Assembly: GCF_000513935.1 (NCBI RefSeq)
Contig: NZ_AZUY01000009.1
Coordinates: forward strand, 32,731-96,730
Reading direction: 5' to 3'
DNA length: 64,000 nucleotides
DNA from: Mesorhizobium sp. WSM3626
GTDB lineage: Bacteria; Pseudomonadota; Alphaproteobacteria; Rhizobiales; Rhizobiaceae
Below, piece by piece: positions 36,695 to 45,315 of this stretch. A model generated the notes under the pieces. The model saw only the letters and a program-made list of their open reading frames with translations, did no database searches and was not told the DNA's origin. The position numbers and the translations under genes were made by a program. How positions within the stretch are numbered: the first letter of the stretch is position 1; each line of letters begins with the position of its first letter.

Positions 36695-39579
36695 CAGAGC
36701 GCCCTCATATGTTCATTCAGGAAGGCGCGGAACTGGTCCATCATCTCGCTCTGCGACTGCGGTGATGGTTCCGGATTGCCGGGCGCGGCGTGATAGTGAA
36801 ACTCGGCGATGATCGGCCTGCCGGCGGCGGCGCGACCCGTGGCGGCTCCGGCCGGCGCGGCGTCGCGCCGATCCTCGAACTGATCCGGGCGCGCTATGAT
36901 GACGCGCTCGTTGGGGTTCTTGAAGAACTCGACCTTTTGCGTATCGCCGGGATGGATCATGCCGCCCGTGTCGAAGCCGGTGCTTCCGCCATGCGTGTTC
37001 TGCCACATGATCCAATCCCGGTAATTGAAGCCGCCATTGCCGGGATAGAAAACGCCACCAACATAGTCGAATGGATTGGCCTGGCTGCCTCCGCCGGAGC
37101 CCCCACCCGAGCCCGACGACGAAGATCCGCCGGAATATGAGCTAGGCGACGATGCGGCCGCCATGCCCGCCGACTGGATGCCGCGCAGCAGCCCGATCGC
37201 AGTCTGGCCATCGTCGACCAGCGTCGAGAGATAGCCGACCGATCGAGTGACCTGTTCAACCGTCTGGAAGGTGTTTTCCTCGATCTTGGACAGCACGCCG
37301 GCGCCGCCGGCCAGCAGCGGCATGACGCCGTCGACCGCGCCGCCGGCGGCGTGGCCGGGCACGCCGCGCCGGATCGCTTCGAGGTTGGCGACGCCGATCG
37401 CCGAGGTGGAGGCCGCGTCGAAGACGTATTCCTGCCCGTGCACGAAGCCGGCGACGCGATCGGTAGGTCCGTGCCCGGTAAAGCCGCCGGTGCCGAAGCC
37501 GGGTGGAAGAGAGCCGGCAAGCGTCTGGTTGGCAAATGGATTTGGGTCCATGCCGCCGATCTTGCCGACAGGGTTCGTAGACAAACCGCCGGTAAAAACG
37601 CCTCCGGGCCGCTCGACGCTGATCGGGCCGCCCGATGTCTGGTAGACCGTGGTTATCGAGACGGTCTTGTCCTGCAGTTGCCGGGTTGCCTGATCGAGCA
37701 GCTTCACCCTGGCCGTCGTCGCGTCGACCTGCATCTCGGCGGCGACGAACGCGTCAATGAATTTGTTGACCACCTCGACGCCGAGCCCGCCCTGGATGAG
37801 CGCATTGCGCACCATCTCGATGCCCTCGGCAACCAGCGGCGCGCTGGCGCCGCCCGCGCGCATGGACGCGAACAGTTTCTCGATCGTGCCGGTGGCCGAG
37901 CCGATCGCCGCCTCCGCGCCCTTGATGTTGGAAACGTCGCCGAAGAACTGGCCGATCGAGCGGGTGCTGGCCGCGCTCGAAATGGCGGCCTGGATGCTGG
38001 TCAGTTCGGCCTTGGCGTTGCGCAGTTCATTGTTGTAGCCGACCAGCGTCTGCAGCTGCTGCTGGTTTGCTGCGGCCGATGCCTGCGCCATGGATTGCAG
38101 CGAGCGCACATTCGGGTCGATGCCGGAGAGCGCGGCGAGCGATCCGCCGCCCGCCTTGAGGTCACCGAGGAGCTTCGTGACGGCGGACCCGCTGCTGTTG
38201 GCGTCGGAGCCGATACCCTTGAGGCCCTTGGAAATGTCGAAGAGCGTCGCCTGCGCCTGCTTTCCTTCGACGGCGATCGATTTGATCCCGAGCGTGCCCT
38301 CGATCTCCGCCGCCGTGTTGACGGCCTCGTTGGCACCCTTCTGCAGTGTCGTGAAGAAGTCGCGAGTATCCTGTGAAAGGGCCGGATCGATGCGTATGTC
38401 GCCGAGCGCGGCTTGCAATTCCTTCGCAGAGATCTTGTTGTGGTCGAGGCCGTCTTCAATCCGCCGCAGGGCGGTGTAGGCTTGGTCGCCGAAATTGGAG
38501 AAATCGCCTCTGTCCCCGGTCAGCGGGTTGGTCGTCGCCAGCCGGATCTGCGCAGCGATGTCGGCTTGTTGCGCCTGGAGGGTCTTTCGCTCGGCCTCCA
38601 GCCGATCCGTCGTATCGGCTCCCACCACCGAGCGCGGCAGCCTGTTGGCCTCATCCTCGTAGGCTTTCGCGGCGGCGGCCGCCGCCGGGTAGGAGGCCGC
38701 AATTTCGTCGATCAGTTCCTTGTGTTTCTTCAGCGAAACGTCGGCGGTCTCGATGCCTTCGCGGGTGGCCAGCACATAGGCCGCCACGCCGGCGGCGGCA
38801 GCGACCGCTCCCGCCGCGATGCCGGCCGGCGTCACGAGAAAGGCAAGAAATGCCTGGCCTGCCGCCCTCGCAGCGACACCAATCCCTTGCAGTGAGCCGC
38901 GAAGACCGCGCGGCCCGCTTTCCAGCGCGTCGTAGATCTGGCCGGCCTGCGAGGCAAAGATCATCATCGGCGACGCGCCAAGCGCGAACATGGTGATGAC
39001 GTCGTTGCCCTGCCTGGACAGGTTGAGGAGCTGGTTGGACGTCAGGCGCGCCGCTCCGCCGACAGTGCCGAGGACGCCGGCCGTCCGAGCCGATTGACCG
39101 GCCAGGAGCGCATAGCGGCTGTTGAGGCCATCAAGCGCACTCTCGTGCTCGGCCGTGGAGATAGCGCCCAGACGGTGGGCCGCATTCAGGTCGTCGAGTT
39201 CGGTCTCATATTGCTTCGAGGCGGCAAACAGCGGGTTGTACCGGGCGCGCAGTGCGTCGAGTGACTGGCCGTAGGCTTCGATGTCGGCGGAGCGGAAGGA
39301 ATTGTTGGCAAACTGCGTTCCGACCACAGGCACGTTGGCGCCGATGCCAAGTCGCTGGTCGATCGCCGTCCGCAGGTTGCGCTCGGCGGCCGCCTGGGCG
39401 GCGATCGCTTCGGTTGCGCCGCGCGCCGATGCCACGACCTGGTCGCTGGCCGCCGCCATCGCGGAAGACGTTTCCCGAGCCTCCGCACCCAGCACCCTTA
39501 CGCCGGCCGTCGTCTCGGCGGTCGCCGCCTTCGCTCCAGCGGCGTCACCAGAAATGACCAAGGCAAGGTTCAAGGTCAT
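36694..39579 (-). CDS. Tail tape measure protein
   Basis: 961 residues, setting tail length and probably delivered into the host membrane. Ala-rich N-terminal coiled-coil segments (about 15-160) are followed by LLNLSRQGNDVITMFALGAS, common in tape measure proteins. A hydrophobic stretch (AFLAFLVTPAGIAAGAVAAA, near 265) and a Gly/Ser-rich C-terminal part (GGSSSSGSGGGSGGG) come later. The gene directly follows the chaperone G-T pair, the classical position. By length the tail would be about 140 nm at roughly 1.5 angstrom per residue, an inference. Confidence 0.9.
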   Translation of the reverse strand: MTLNLALVISGDAAGAKAATAETTAGVRVLGAEARETSSAMAAASDQVVASARGATEAIAAQAAAERNLRTAIDQRLGIGANVPVVGTQFANNSFRSADIEAYGQSLDALRARYNPLFAASKQYETELDDLNAAHRLGAISTAEHESALDGLNSRYALLAGQSARTAGVLGTVGGAARLTSNQLLNLSRQGNDVITMFALGASPMMIFASQAGQIYDALESGPRGLRGSLQGIGVAARAAGQAFLAFLVTPAGIAAGAVAAAAGVAAYVLATREGIETADVSLKKHKELIDEIAASYPAAAAAAKAYEDEANRLPRSVVGADTTDRLEAERKTLQAQQADIAAQIRLATTNPLTGDRGDFSNFGDQAYTALRRIEDGLDHNKISAKELQAALGDIRIDPALSQDTRDFFTTLQKGANEAVNTAAEIEGTLGIKSIAVEGKQAQATLFDISKGLKGIGSDANSSGSAVTKLLGDLKAGGGSLAALSGIDPNVRSLQSMAQASAAANQQQLQTLVGYNNELRNAKAELTSIQAAISSAASTRSIGQFFGDVSNIKGAEAAIGSATGTIEKLFASMRAGGASAPLVAEGIEMVRNALIQGGLGVEVVNKFIDAFVAAEMQVDATTARVKLLDQATRQLQDKTVSITTVYQTSGGPISVERPGGVFTGGLSTNPVGKIGGMDPNPFANQTLAGSLPPGFGTGGFTGHGPTDRVAGFVHGQEYVFDAASTSAIGVANLEAIRRGVPGHAAGGAVDGVMPLLAGGAGVLSKIEENTFQTVEQVTRSVGYLSTLVDDGQTAIGLLRGIQSAGMAAASSPSSYSGGSSSSGSGGGSGGGSQANPFDYVGGVFYPGNGGFNYRDWIMWQNTHGGSTGFDTGGMIHPGDTQKVEFFKNPNERVIIARPDQFEDRRDAAPAGAATGRAAAGRPIIAEFHYHAAPGNPEPSPQSQSEMMDQFRAFLNEHMRAL

Positions 39580-39956
39580 CAGTCGGCCTCGGCCATGGCT
39601 TGAAGTGCTGCCTGTTCCATCACCTGGATGTCGCTAAAGAGCTGGCGCTCCCGAGCGCGGTCGCGACGGGCGAAAACCGGCCGGGCGGAGGCGTAGTCGA
39701 TGCCAAGCCGGATCAGCCGGTGGCCTTCGCCGGCGGGCACCGCCACCGTCCGCCATTGGGTGTCGCAGGCGAAGAACGCCATCACCGATTGCCAGTTTAT
39801 CCGCCACACTTCGACTGCCTCGTCCTCGTCGTCCACCTCGACCGTGACGTTGAGCGCGGCCCATTGCTCGGCGTCGGCCTTGTCGATCTTCACAGGTCGC
39901 CGCGGGTCGGTTTGCCCGGCGCGGGCGAACGCCCATTCCCGCGCGACCTCTCTCAG
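39579..39956 (-). CDS. Tail assembly chaperone T part (made by -1 frameshift)
   Basis: 125 residues in the -1 frame relative to the upstream chaperone, beginning LREVAREWAF right after the slippery site. It resembles DUF1799-like chaperone parts (INWQSVMAFFACDTQWR, LGIDYASARPVFARR). No ATG lies near its beginning and the first GTG is at 39893, so a G-T fusion of about 251 residues is the more natural product. It ends in a one-base overlap with the tape measure gene, as T does in lambda-like phages. Confidence 0.75.
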   Translation of the reverse strand: MREVAREWAFARAGQTDPRRPVKIDKADAEQWAALNVTVEVDDEDEAVEVWRINWQSVMAFFACDTQWRTVAVPAGEGHRLIRLGIDYASARPVFARRDRARERQLFSDIQVMEQAALQAMAEAD

Positions 39957-40333
39957 TTTCCCCTTCGCGCCTCGTCCCCCGCCAGGGATTGCGCATAGGC
40001 CTTGTAGAGACCGCGGCTGAACCAGGCGTATTGGAGGCTGAGAGCCAACGCAGCCTCGGTGAAAGGAACCGGCTCCTCCTTGCCGACCGGCCCGTCGACC
40101 ACGTCGCGCCAGTCCTTGCAGACCCGCATCAGCTCCTCGTGCCGGCGCTTTTTCTGTTCCTCGGGCGGGAGGGCGGAGACCTCCTTGAGCATGGCATCGC
40201 TTTCGTCGGAAGAGATGGCCTCGAACTGCATGTCGAAGGATTTGGTGACGATCTCGCCGGGCTTGTCTGCATCGGGCATCTCGACGGTCACCGGCCACCA
40301 GTAGCGATACGCGTCGATCATCTTGAACTTCAT
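39953..40333 (-). CDS. Tail assembly chaperone (G-like)
   Basis: 126 residues, starting MKFKMIDAYRYWWPVTVEMP. It is acidic, with a helical C-terminal half (PFTEAALALSLQYAWFSRGL). Position between tail tube and tape measure, and the frameshift at its end, identify the chaperone that coats the tape measure protein before tube polymerisation. The last codons, GGA AAC TGA, are the frameshift site. Its own family was not recognised by sequence. Confidence 0.78.
   Translation of the reverse strand: MKFKMIDAYRYWWPVTVEMPDADKPGEIVTKSFDMQFEAISSDESDAMLKEVSALPPEEQKKRRHEELMRVCKDWRDVVDGPVGKEEPVPFTEAALALSLQYAWFSRGLYKAYAQSLAGDEARRGN
39956..39962 (-). promoter_or_regulatory. Programmed -1 frameshift site, GGGAAAC
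   Basis: On the minus strand the zero-frame codons are AGG GGA AAC TGA. G GGA AAC is a perfect X XXY YYZ heptamer, one base from the lambda G/T site GGGAAAG, and it directly precedes the stop of the chaperone gene. Slipping back one base gives GGG AAA CTG and opens the T frame. Confidence 0.8.
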
Positions 40334-40377
40334 CTGCAGGGCCTCTTCAAAAGGGGTTTCTGGGGGGCGTTGAAAGA

Positions 40378-40399
40378 GGCGGCGGCCGAAGCCGCCGCC
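40378..40399 (-). terminator. Hairpin with UUCG tetraloop after the tail tube gene
   Basis: Perfect 9-bp stem GGCGGCGGC-TTCG-GCCGCCGCC on the minus strand, followed by TCTTTC, starting 3 bases after the tail tube stop. The C(UUCG)G loop is exceptionally stable. It may reduce expression of downstream tail genes relative to the abundant tube protein. Confidence 0.75.
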
Positions 40400-40401
40400 G
40401 G

Positions 40402-41328
40402 TTACTTCACCGTGATCTTGAGCTCGTCGTCGCCGGCGTCAGTGCACAGCATCAGCGGCAGCGAATAGTTGATGATCTTCTGTGTCTGGCCTTCGGTCGG
40501 CCTCCCGATCTCGACCGCGGGCGCGTCGAACTTGACGATGTTGCCGGCGATCGTGCCGTGCTGGGCGGCAAGCGCCCCGCGTGTCCTTGCCTGGGCCGCC
40601 GCAAACCAGTTGGTTGTCGCCAGCAGGCGCGCCTCGACGACACAGGTGCCGCTTGGGTTGCGGTCGACCAGCTGGATGCTTTCGGCGCCGATGAGGAAGC
40701 GTGGCTCGATCTGGTTGCCGAGGTCGATCGCCACGCTCTCCGCCACGGCGGCGGCGCCGAGCAGCGACAGCGTGGTGTTGGCTTTGTTGACCGGCACCGG
40801 CACCTGGAAGGCGGTGTAGTCGACGCTCGGCAGGGCCGTGTCGGAGATCGTGCCCAGCAGGCCGGTCAGCGTGAAGGTGAAGTGCGGGATTTGCTTGGGC
40901 GTCAGGTTGGCCGATACGTTGCCCTTGGCACCCAGCAGGATGTGGCGGACCCCGTCATGGTTGAAATACAGCGTGCCCGCCTCGAAGGCTCCCGAGATCG
41001 GGTCATACTGGACGTCGGTGTCGGGGGTGATGGTTTCGGCCAAGCCGCACATGCGCAGCAGCACGCCATAGCCCGGAACGTCGCCGGCGGCGCCCGCACC
41101 GGCGATTTCGACCTGACCGGAGAGCGTCGCATAGGTGCCGGTCAGGATCACGCCCTGCTGGCCGAGATAGGGCAGCAGCAGATCACGCGACACCTGGTCG
41201 CCAGCAAGCGGCGTGATCGTCACGTTGTTCATCTGGATGGCGTTGGCCGCGCCGGTCGGTACGGCGTCGGTGCCTTCGACGGTTTCGATCTTCGCCAGGA
41301 CGGCGAGCTTGCGGTAAAAACGGGCCAT
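40402..41328 (-). CDS. Phage tail tube (major tail) protein
   Basis: 308 residues, MARFYRKLAVLAKIETVEGT at the start, with beta-rich body segments (YGVLLRMCGLAETI, TLYFNHDGVRHILLGAKGNV, HFTFTLTGLLGTI). The order tail terminator, small protein, tail tube, chaperones, tape measure is that of siphophage tails. The hairpin right after its stop fits a highly expressed structural gene. Confidence 0.85.
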   Translation of the reverse strand: MARFYRKLAVLAKIETVEGTDAVPTGAANAIQMNNVTITPLAGDQVSRDLLLPYLGQQGVILTGTYATLSGQVEIAGAGAAGDVPGYGVLLRMCGLAETITPDTDVQYDPISGAFEAGTLYFNHDGVRHILLGAKGNVSANLTPKQIPHFTFTLTGLLGTISDTALPSVDYTAFQVPVPVNKANTTLSLLGAAAVAESVAIDLGNQIEPRFLIGAESIQLVDRNPSGTCVVEARLLATTNWFAAAQARTRGALAAQHGTIAGNIVKFDAPAVEIGRPTEGQTQKIINYSLPLMLCTDAGDDELKITVK

Positions 41329-41330
41329 CG

Positions 41331-41519
41331 CTATTTGCCTTTCCCGGCCGGACGTCCGGCGCCAGTGTCATCGGCCGGCTTGGCAGCCGGCGTGCGGATC
41401 GGCGCGGCTGGCTTGGCCACGCCCTCCGGAACGGTGAAGTCGCCATCGCGGACAAGCTTGCCCGATGCCTGGTCGATGATGTGCCGGCCCGCCGGGCGCG
41501 GCTCGTAGGACTTGGTCAT
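41331..41519 (-). CDS. Small hypothetical tail-region protein
   Basis: 62 residues, MTKSYEPRPAGRHIIDQASG at the start, then a Pro/Ala/Lys-rich low-complexity tail. It has coupled ends (ATGA overlap upstream, two bases from the tail tube gene). The function is unknown; small proteins at this position are common in Mu-like siphophages. Confidence 0.65.
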   Translation of the reverse strand: MTKSYEPRPAGRHIIDQASGKLVRDGDFTVPEGVAKPAAPIRTPAAKPADDTGAGRPAGKGK

Positions 41520-41950
41520 GGTTGCTCCTCGAGGTAGTAGGCGGCGGCGAACAGCTCGCGCTGCCAGACGTTGCCGGATTTGGCCTTCAGCAGGTTTCCG
41601 GAAACATGGGTGATCGGGTCGCTGCCCACGCCAGACGGGATAAAGCCCATCAGGGCACCTCGCACCTTGGCTTTGAGCGCCTCGATCTCCTCGGCGGCAG
41701 CAGCACCGGTGTTGTCCGAAACATTCCTGGTGACGATGATGACGGCGACATCGGCTTCGACGCGCTGCAGCACCGGTCCGGTCATGCGGGCGTTATCCTC
41801 GCTCTGCTCTTCCTCGACCACGACATAGGCGGCGGGTGTCGCTTTGGGCTCTCCGGCCAGCGCAGCGAACTCGGCCGCGCCGCCAACGATGCGGAACACC
41901 GGCGGGTCGATGTCGTCGAGAAGGCCCCGCAGCTCGGTCACGATGCTCAT
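41516..41950 (-). CDS. Phage tail terminator-like protein (gp37-like)
   Basis: 144 residues starting MSIVTELRGLLDDIDPPVFR. Seen: AAYVVVEEEQSEDNARMTGP, VEADVAVIIVTRNVSD and LKAKVRGALMGFIP, the alpha/beta pattern of small tail terminators, which cap the tail tube and join it to the head. The start at 41950 gives an ATGA overlap with the upstream gene; further upstream codons lie within that gene. Confidence 0.72.
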   Translation of the reverse strand: MSIVTELRGLLDDIDPPVFRIVGGAAEFAALAGEPKATPAAYVVVEEEQSEDNARMTGPVLQRVEADVAVIIVTRNVSDNTGAAAAEEIEALKAKVRGALMGFIPSGVGSDPITHVSGNLLKAKSGNVWQRELFAAAYYLEEQP

Positions 41951-42537
41951 GGCCGTGCACCCGACGCCTGGTCGGCCTCGGCGCGGAAGGCGTCCTCGGC
42001 GACATGCAGGATCTCGGCACGATCGGCGTCGTTGAGGTAGAGCGCCTGGCGGGCCGGGATAGTGATGGTGTGCGCGCCGATCGTGACCCGCATCGTTTCC
42101 TTGCGCTTCGCCGAAGCCCTGACGAAGCGGCGGCCGCGATTGGTCTTGCCCAGGTGGATGTCCTGCTCGCGGGCAGGCATCTGGATGGTGGCGCCGAGGA
42201 ACTGCGCGGCGGCATAGGCGACGTTGGTGCCGACCGCTGCGGTGTTGTCGGTCGCTTCGCCGGTGATCGAGCTGTACAGCCGGTTCTTGACCCGCAGCAT
42301 GTGCCCGTAGCCGCGCTGGCTGCGGCCAGTGCGCTTGGCGGCCGTGCGCGGACTGAGGCGCGGCCATTTGCCGTCCGGACCTGTCTCGGTCTCGAAATGG
42401 CGCTGGACCATCGGGACCAGGGCAGCAGCGATGGCTTCCATGATCACGCCGGGCGCCGTGGCAACGCGCTCGATGCGATCGAGGGTGGCCAGCACCTGCT
42501 GGTCGACGACGCGGAGCTGGATGCCTTCCGTTGCCAT
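41947..42537 (-). CDS. Phage virion morphogenesis protein (Mu gpG-like)
   Basis: 196 residues starting MATEGIQLRVVDQQVLATLD. It has the morphogenesis/tail completion signature: IAAALVPMVQRHFETETGPD with GKWPRLSPRTAAKR, and LRVKNRLYSSITGEATDNTA with VGTNVAYAAAQFLGA. In Mu this protein is needed for head-tail joining. It overlaps the DUF1320 gene by one base and the next gene by ATGA. Confidence 0.88.
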   Translation of the reverse strand: MATEGIQLRVVDQQVLATLDRIERVATAPGVIMEAIAAALVPMVQRHFETETGPDGKWPRLSPRTAAKRTGRSQRGYGHMLRVKNRLYSSITGEATDNTAAVGTNVAYAAAQFLGATIQMPAREQDIHLGKTNRGRRFVRASAKRKETMRVTIGAHTITIPARQALYLNDADRAEILHVAEDAFRAEADQASGARP

Positions 42538-42968
42538 CACAACCCCTTCAGCGTTTCGCGCCGGAAGACGCGCGTCGAGGGATTGGCCCGGATGGCGCCG
42601 CCGCCGGCCTGCTCGGGCACAGTGCCGCCATCGTCGATCGAGACCAGGCCTTTGGCGACGTCCTTCAGCCAGGAGATCGCCGCGTTGTAGTTGCGGGTGA
42701 CGATGCTGTCCTTGTCGGCCGCCTCGCCATGCAGGAAGTAGCGAGCGAGATCCGCCGCGATCTTGACCAGCACCGGCGGCACCACCGAGAGCGGCAGTGC
42801 ATATTGCTTGCCGATATAGCCGTGGATCACGCCGTCCGCGTCGGCCAGCGCCCGGCCGACGACGACATCGTCCACCGTGGTCGGCGGGATGTTCGTGCGA
42901 TCGGTCAGCTGCACCAGTTCGGTGGAGCTGAAGCGGTCGATCAGGTCCTGCTTGACGGCATAGGTCAC
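42537..42968 (-). CDS. DUF1320 family protein (Mu gp36-like)
   Basis: 143 residues starting MTYAVKQDLIDRFSSTELVQ, characteristic of the DUF1320 family: an alpha-helical head-tail adaptor found between the head genes and the morphogenesis gene in Mu-like phages. Conserved pieces include ADADGVIHGYIGKQYALPLS and KIAADLARYFLHG. It lies 2 bases after the gp35-like gene. Confidence 0.9.
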   Translation of the reverse strand: MTYAVKQDLIDRFSSTELVQLTDRTNIPPTTVDDVVVGRALADADGVIHGYIGKQYALPLSVVPPVLVKIAADLARYFLHGEAADKDSIVTRNYNAAISWLKDVAKGLVSIDDGGTVPEQAGGGAIRANPSTRVFRRETLKGL

Positions 42969-42970
42969 GC

Positions 42971-43507
42971 TTAGAACAGCTCCACCTTGAGGTTCGGCTC
43001 GGCGAACAGCGCCTCCAGCTGCTCGGGGCCTTTGAACGCGCCGATCTGATGCTCGACCGGCGCCTTGGAGTGGGCGATGCCGGCGCGCCGGAAGCCATCG
43101 AGCTTGGAGCGGATGCGCAGGCCGGCCGGCAGCTGGTCTCCGTTCTCGGCCTTCCAGGCATCGAGTTCGGCCGACATGCGGGGAAACCGGGCGCGGAACT
43201 CGGCTTCCGTGTCCAGGTGCTCGCCTTGGCCGCCAAGCGCATCGAGCGCGTCATCCAGCGTCGCGATGGTGACGCTCTCGTCCGGGTTCTTGAAGAACTC
43301 GGCGTGCTGAGGGCCTGCGGAGCCGGCCGCATCGCCGGCTCCGCCCTGGTCGTCGCTCTCGCTGCTGGTATTGGTCCCCGTCGCCGCCCCCGATGACGGG
43401 GCATCCTGGCCTTGTGCAGCTCGCGCCACTTCCGGGCCGGATGTTTCCTGTGCGGCTGCTTCCATCTTGGGAGCTTTGGCCTTCGCCGCGCGCAACGCTT
43501 TCGCCAT
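42971..43507 (-). CDS. Mu gp35-like head-region protein
   Basis: 178 residues. A basic, Ala-rich N-terminus is followed by a low-complexity linker (about 20-65). The C-terminal domain carries SKLDGFRRAGIAHSKAPVEH and PEQLEALFAEPNLKVE, the pattern (FRRAG...L.ep.L.v) of Mu gp35/HI1506-related proteins. Its position between gpT and gp36-like genes agrees. A terminator lies upstream of it. Confidence 0.75.
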   Translation of the reverse strand: MAKALRAAKAKAPKMEAAAQETSGPEVARAAQGQDAPSSGAATGTNTSSESDDQGGAGDAAGSAGPQHAEFFKNPDESVTIATLDDALDALGGQGEHLDTEAEFRARFPRMSAELDAWKAENGDQLPAGLRIRSKLDGFRRAGIAHSKAPVEHQIGAFKGPEQLEALFAEPNLKVELF

Positions 43508-43563
43508 CGTTCAATCCTCGTTTTCGGGGCCTTTGAGAAGGAGCCGGCTCGCGGCTGCTTTTC

Positions 43564-43601
43564 AAAAACCCTACCGGCACCGTTGGGAGATGCCGGCAGG
43601 G
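43564..43601 (-). terminator. Rho-independent terminator after the major head gene
   Basis: On the minus strand CCCTGCCGGCA and TGCCGGTAGGG (11 bases each, one mismatch) surround an 11-base loop and are followed by TTTTT. It begins 19 bases after the gpT stop. It should lower expression of later genes relative to head protein or mark a new transcript for gp35 onward. Confidence 0.85.
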
Positions 43602-43619
43602 GCGAATTCGGCGGACCGA

Positions 43620-44513
43620 TCAGGCCAGCCAGGGCACCATCAGCACCTCGGCGGTGCCCGCCCACTTATTGGTCTCGCCGCCGTTGACCAGCTGCGAAGC
43701 GACGACAGCGCGGGCGGCGCCTTCATTCGTCGGCCCGCACACCAGCAGGTCGGGAACGTTGCCAAGCGGGCGGCCATGATCACCCTTCATGCCCGTCAGA
43801 GCGACGCGGCCGGCTTCATAGTGGGTTGGATCAAGCGTCTGCTTGGAGCCCCAGGCCAACTGCCAGAAGCCGAAACCGACGTTGCAGCGGCCATCGACGC
43901 CGTACTCGAATTCCTTCTTGCGCCACACGTTCTCGTCTTTCGGATCATCCTTGGAGACGAACTCGAACTTCTCGCGCTCCTGGTAGATGATGGGCTTGAG
44001 CGCGCGCTTGGTGCAGAGAAGGAACCACGGCTCGCCGGCGCCGCCGTCGGTGTTGGGGACCGATTGCGGTTCGCCGGCCTCGTCGAGCACCTTGTGATCG
44101 GTGTCGAAGAAATACTGGCCGTCGTAGCAGGCAGTCGCGAAACCAGCCTTCAGCAACGCCCACACAAGCATGTCCGGGTGAGCGGCGACCGACATGCCCA
44201 TCTCGGTAAACAGCGGGGCATAGATCCCCAACGTATCGTCCTTGATGTCGTTGCGGTCGACGCCGATCGTCAGTTCGTAGTCCTTGTTCCTGATGGAATA
44301 GTCGTGCTCCATGAGGTTCTGGACGAGGCGATCGCCGATCCATTCACGGATGTTGGGGATTTTGCCCAGCCAGCCGTACTTTTCCTCGCGCGTCGTCGAG
44401 GGGACGGTGGTGGCGACGCGCGGATACTGCGATGCCGCCTGGCCAAGCCCGCCCTGGAAGGAAGTCTTGAAGCCGACGCGGATGGCATCAAGGGTCGTGC
44501 TGTTGATTTTCAT
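43620..44513 (-). CDS. Major head protein (Mu gpT family)
   Basis: 297 residues. It is the HK97-fold capsid protein of Mu-like phages. Recognisable: MKINSTTLDAIRVGFKTSFQ at the start, PSTTREEKYGWLGKIPNIRE, WIGDRLVQNLMEHDYSIRNK, and near the end LLVCGPTNEGAARAVVASQL. The start at 44513 was chosen by the family N-terminus. A terminator follows at 43564-43601. Confidence 0.94.
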   Translation of the reverse strand: MKINSTTLDAIRVGFKTSFQGGLGQAASQYPRVATTVPSTTREEKYGWLGKIPNIREWIGDRLVQNLMEHDYSIRNKDYELTIGVDRNDIKDDTLGIYAPLFTEMGMSVAAHPDMLVWALLKAGFATACYDGQYFFDTDHKVLDEAGEPQSVPNTDGGAGEPWFLLCTKRALKPIIYQEREKFEFVSKDDPKDENVWRKKEFEYGVDGRCNVGFGFWQLAWGSKQTLDPTHYEAGRVALTGMKGDHGRPLGNVPDLLVCGPTNEGAARAVVASQLVNGGETNKWAGTAEVLMVPWLA

Positions 44514-44541
44514 GGAAGCTCCGTTGACGGTTGAGCCGCGC

Positions 44542-45315
44542 CTAGTCGCGGTCGATTTCGAAGACGCAGTTCGCCACGGTGGCGGTGGCATTGGTGCCGC
44601 CGACCGTCAGTGAGAGTTCACCGCCAGCCGGGACGTAGTTGGCTGCGGTCGGATCGCAGCTGTCCTTGTCGCCGGCCGCCGATCCTGCCTGGGTGATGGT
44701 GATCACGCCGGTGGTGATGGCGACGCCGTCGATCTTTCCGGTCAGTGTGGCGTCCCCGGTGGTCAGCACGCCTTCGGTGACGGACCTGATCTTCTTGACC
44801 AGGCCGGCATAGGGCGAGAGCGCGCGGTAGACGGGCGTGCCAACCAGGGTCGTGACCCGAAGCGGAACGAACATCTTGCGGCCTTCGAAGTAGCCGGCGA
44901 GGATGTCTTCGCCCATCAGCACATAGACGCCGATTGTATCGATGGCGATCACGATGCCGGCGGGTGAGCGGGTGCCGGAACCGGAGGTCTTGGCGACCTT
45001 CTCGTCATCGACGATGAAACAGACCTTGCCCACCTCGACTTCGGTGATCTCGTCAGTCGAGGCCGAGTTGGCCCAGCGGAACACGCCTTCCTCGACCTTG
45101 ATGCTCAGGTCGCCCGCGCTGCCGGCCGAATTGTCGACCCGCTCGTTGGCGCGGCCGATTGCCTGGAGGCCGAGGGCGGTCGAGCCCTTGATGGCGAAGC
45201 CGGCGGCGTTCCTGCACACCAGGGCGCCAGCGTAGATGAGCGCTGCAGCCATCGGCACAGTCTTGACGTACCCGCGTTCCGAACGCGGCGTGTTGCGGTC
45301 TGCAGAGAGGGTCAA
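44542..45315 (-). CDS. Capsid cement/decoration-like protein
   Basis: 257 residues from a TTG start overlapping the protease stop (TTGA), with GGAGG about 10 bases before; no ATG fits. The N-terminal half (VPMAAALIYAGALVCRNAAG, SIKVEEGVFRWANSASTDEI, VGKVCFIVDDEKVAKTSGSG) is like DUF2190-type capsid cement proteins. The C-terminal half (TGKIDGVAITTGVITITQAG ... LSLTVGGTNATATV) looks like an added decoration domain. It is placed between protease/scaffold and major head genes. Confidence 0.78.
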   Translation of the reverse strand: MTLSADRNTPRSERGYVKTVPMAAALIYAGALVCRNAAGFAIKGSTALGLQAIGRANERVDNSAGSAGDLSIKVEEGVFRWANSASTDEITEVEVGKVCFIVDDEKVAKTSGSGTRSPAGIVIAIDTIGVYVLMGEDILAGYFEGRKMFVPLRVTTLVGTPVYRALSPYAGLVKKIRSVTEGVLTTGDATLTGKIDGVAITTGVITITQAGSAAGDKDSCDPTAANYVPAGGELSLTVGGTNATATVANCVFEIDRD

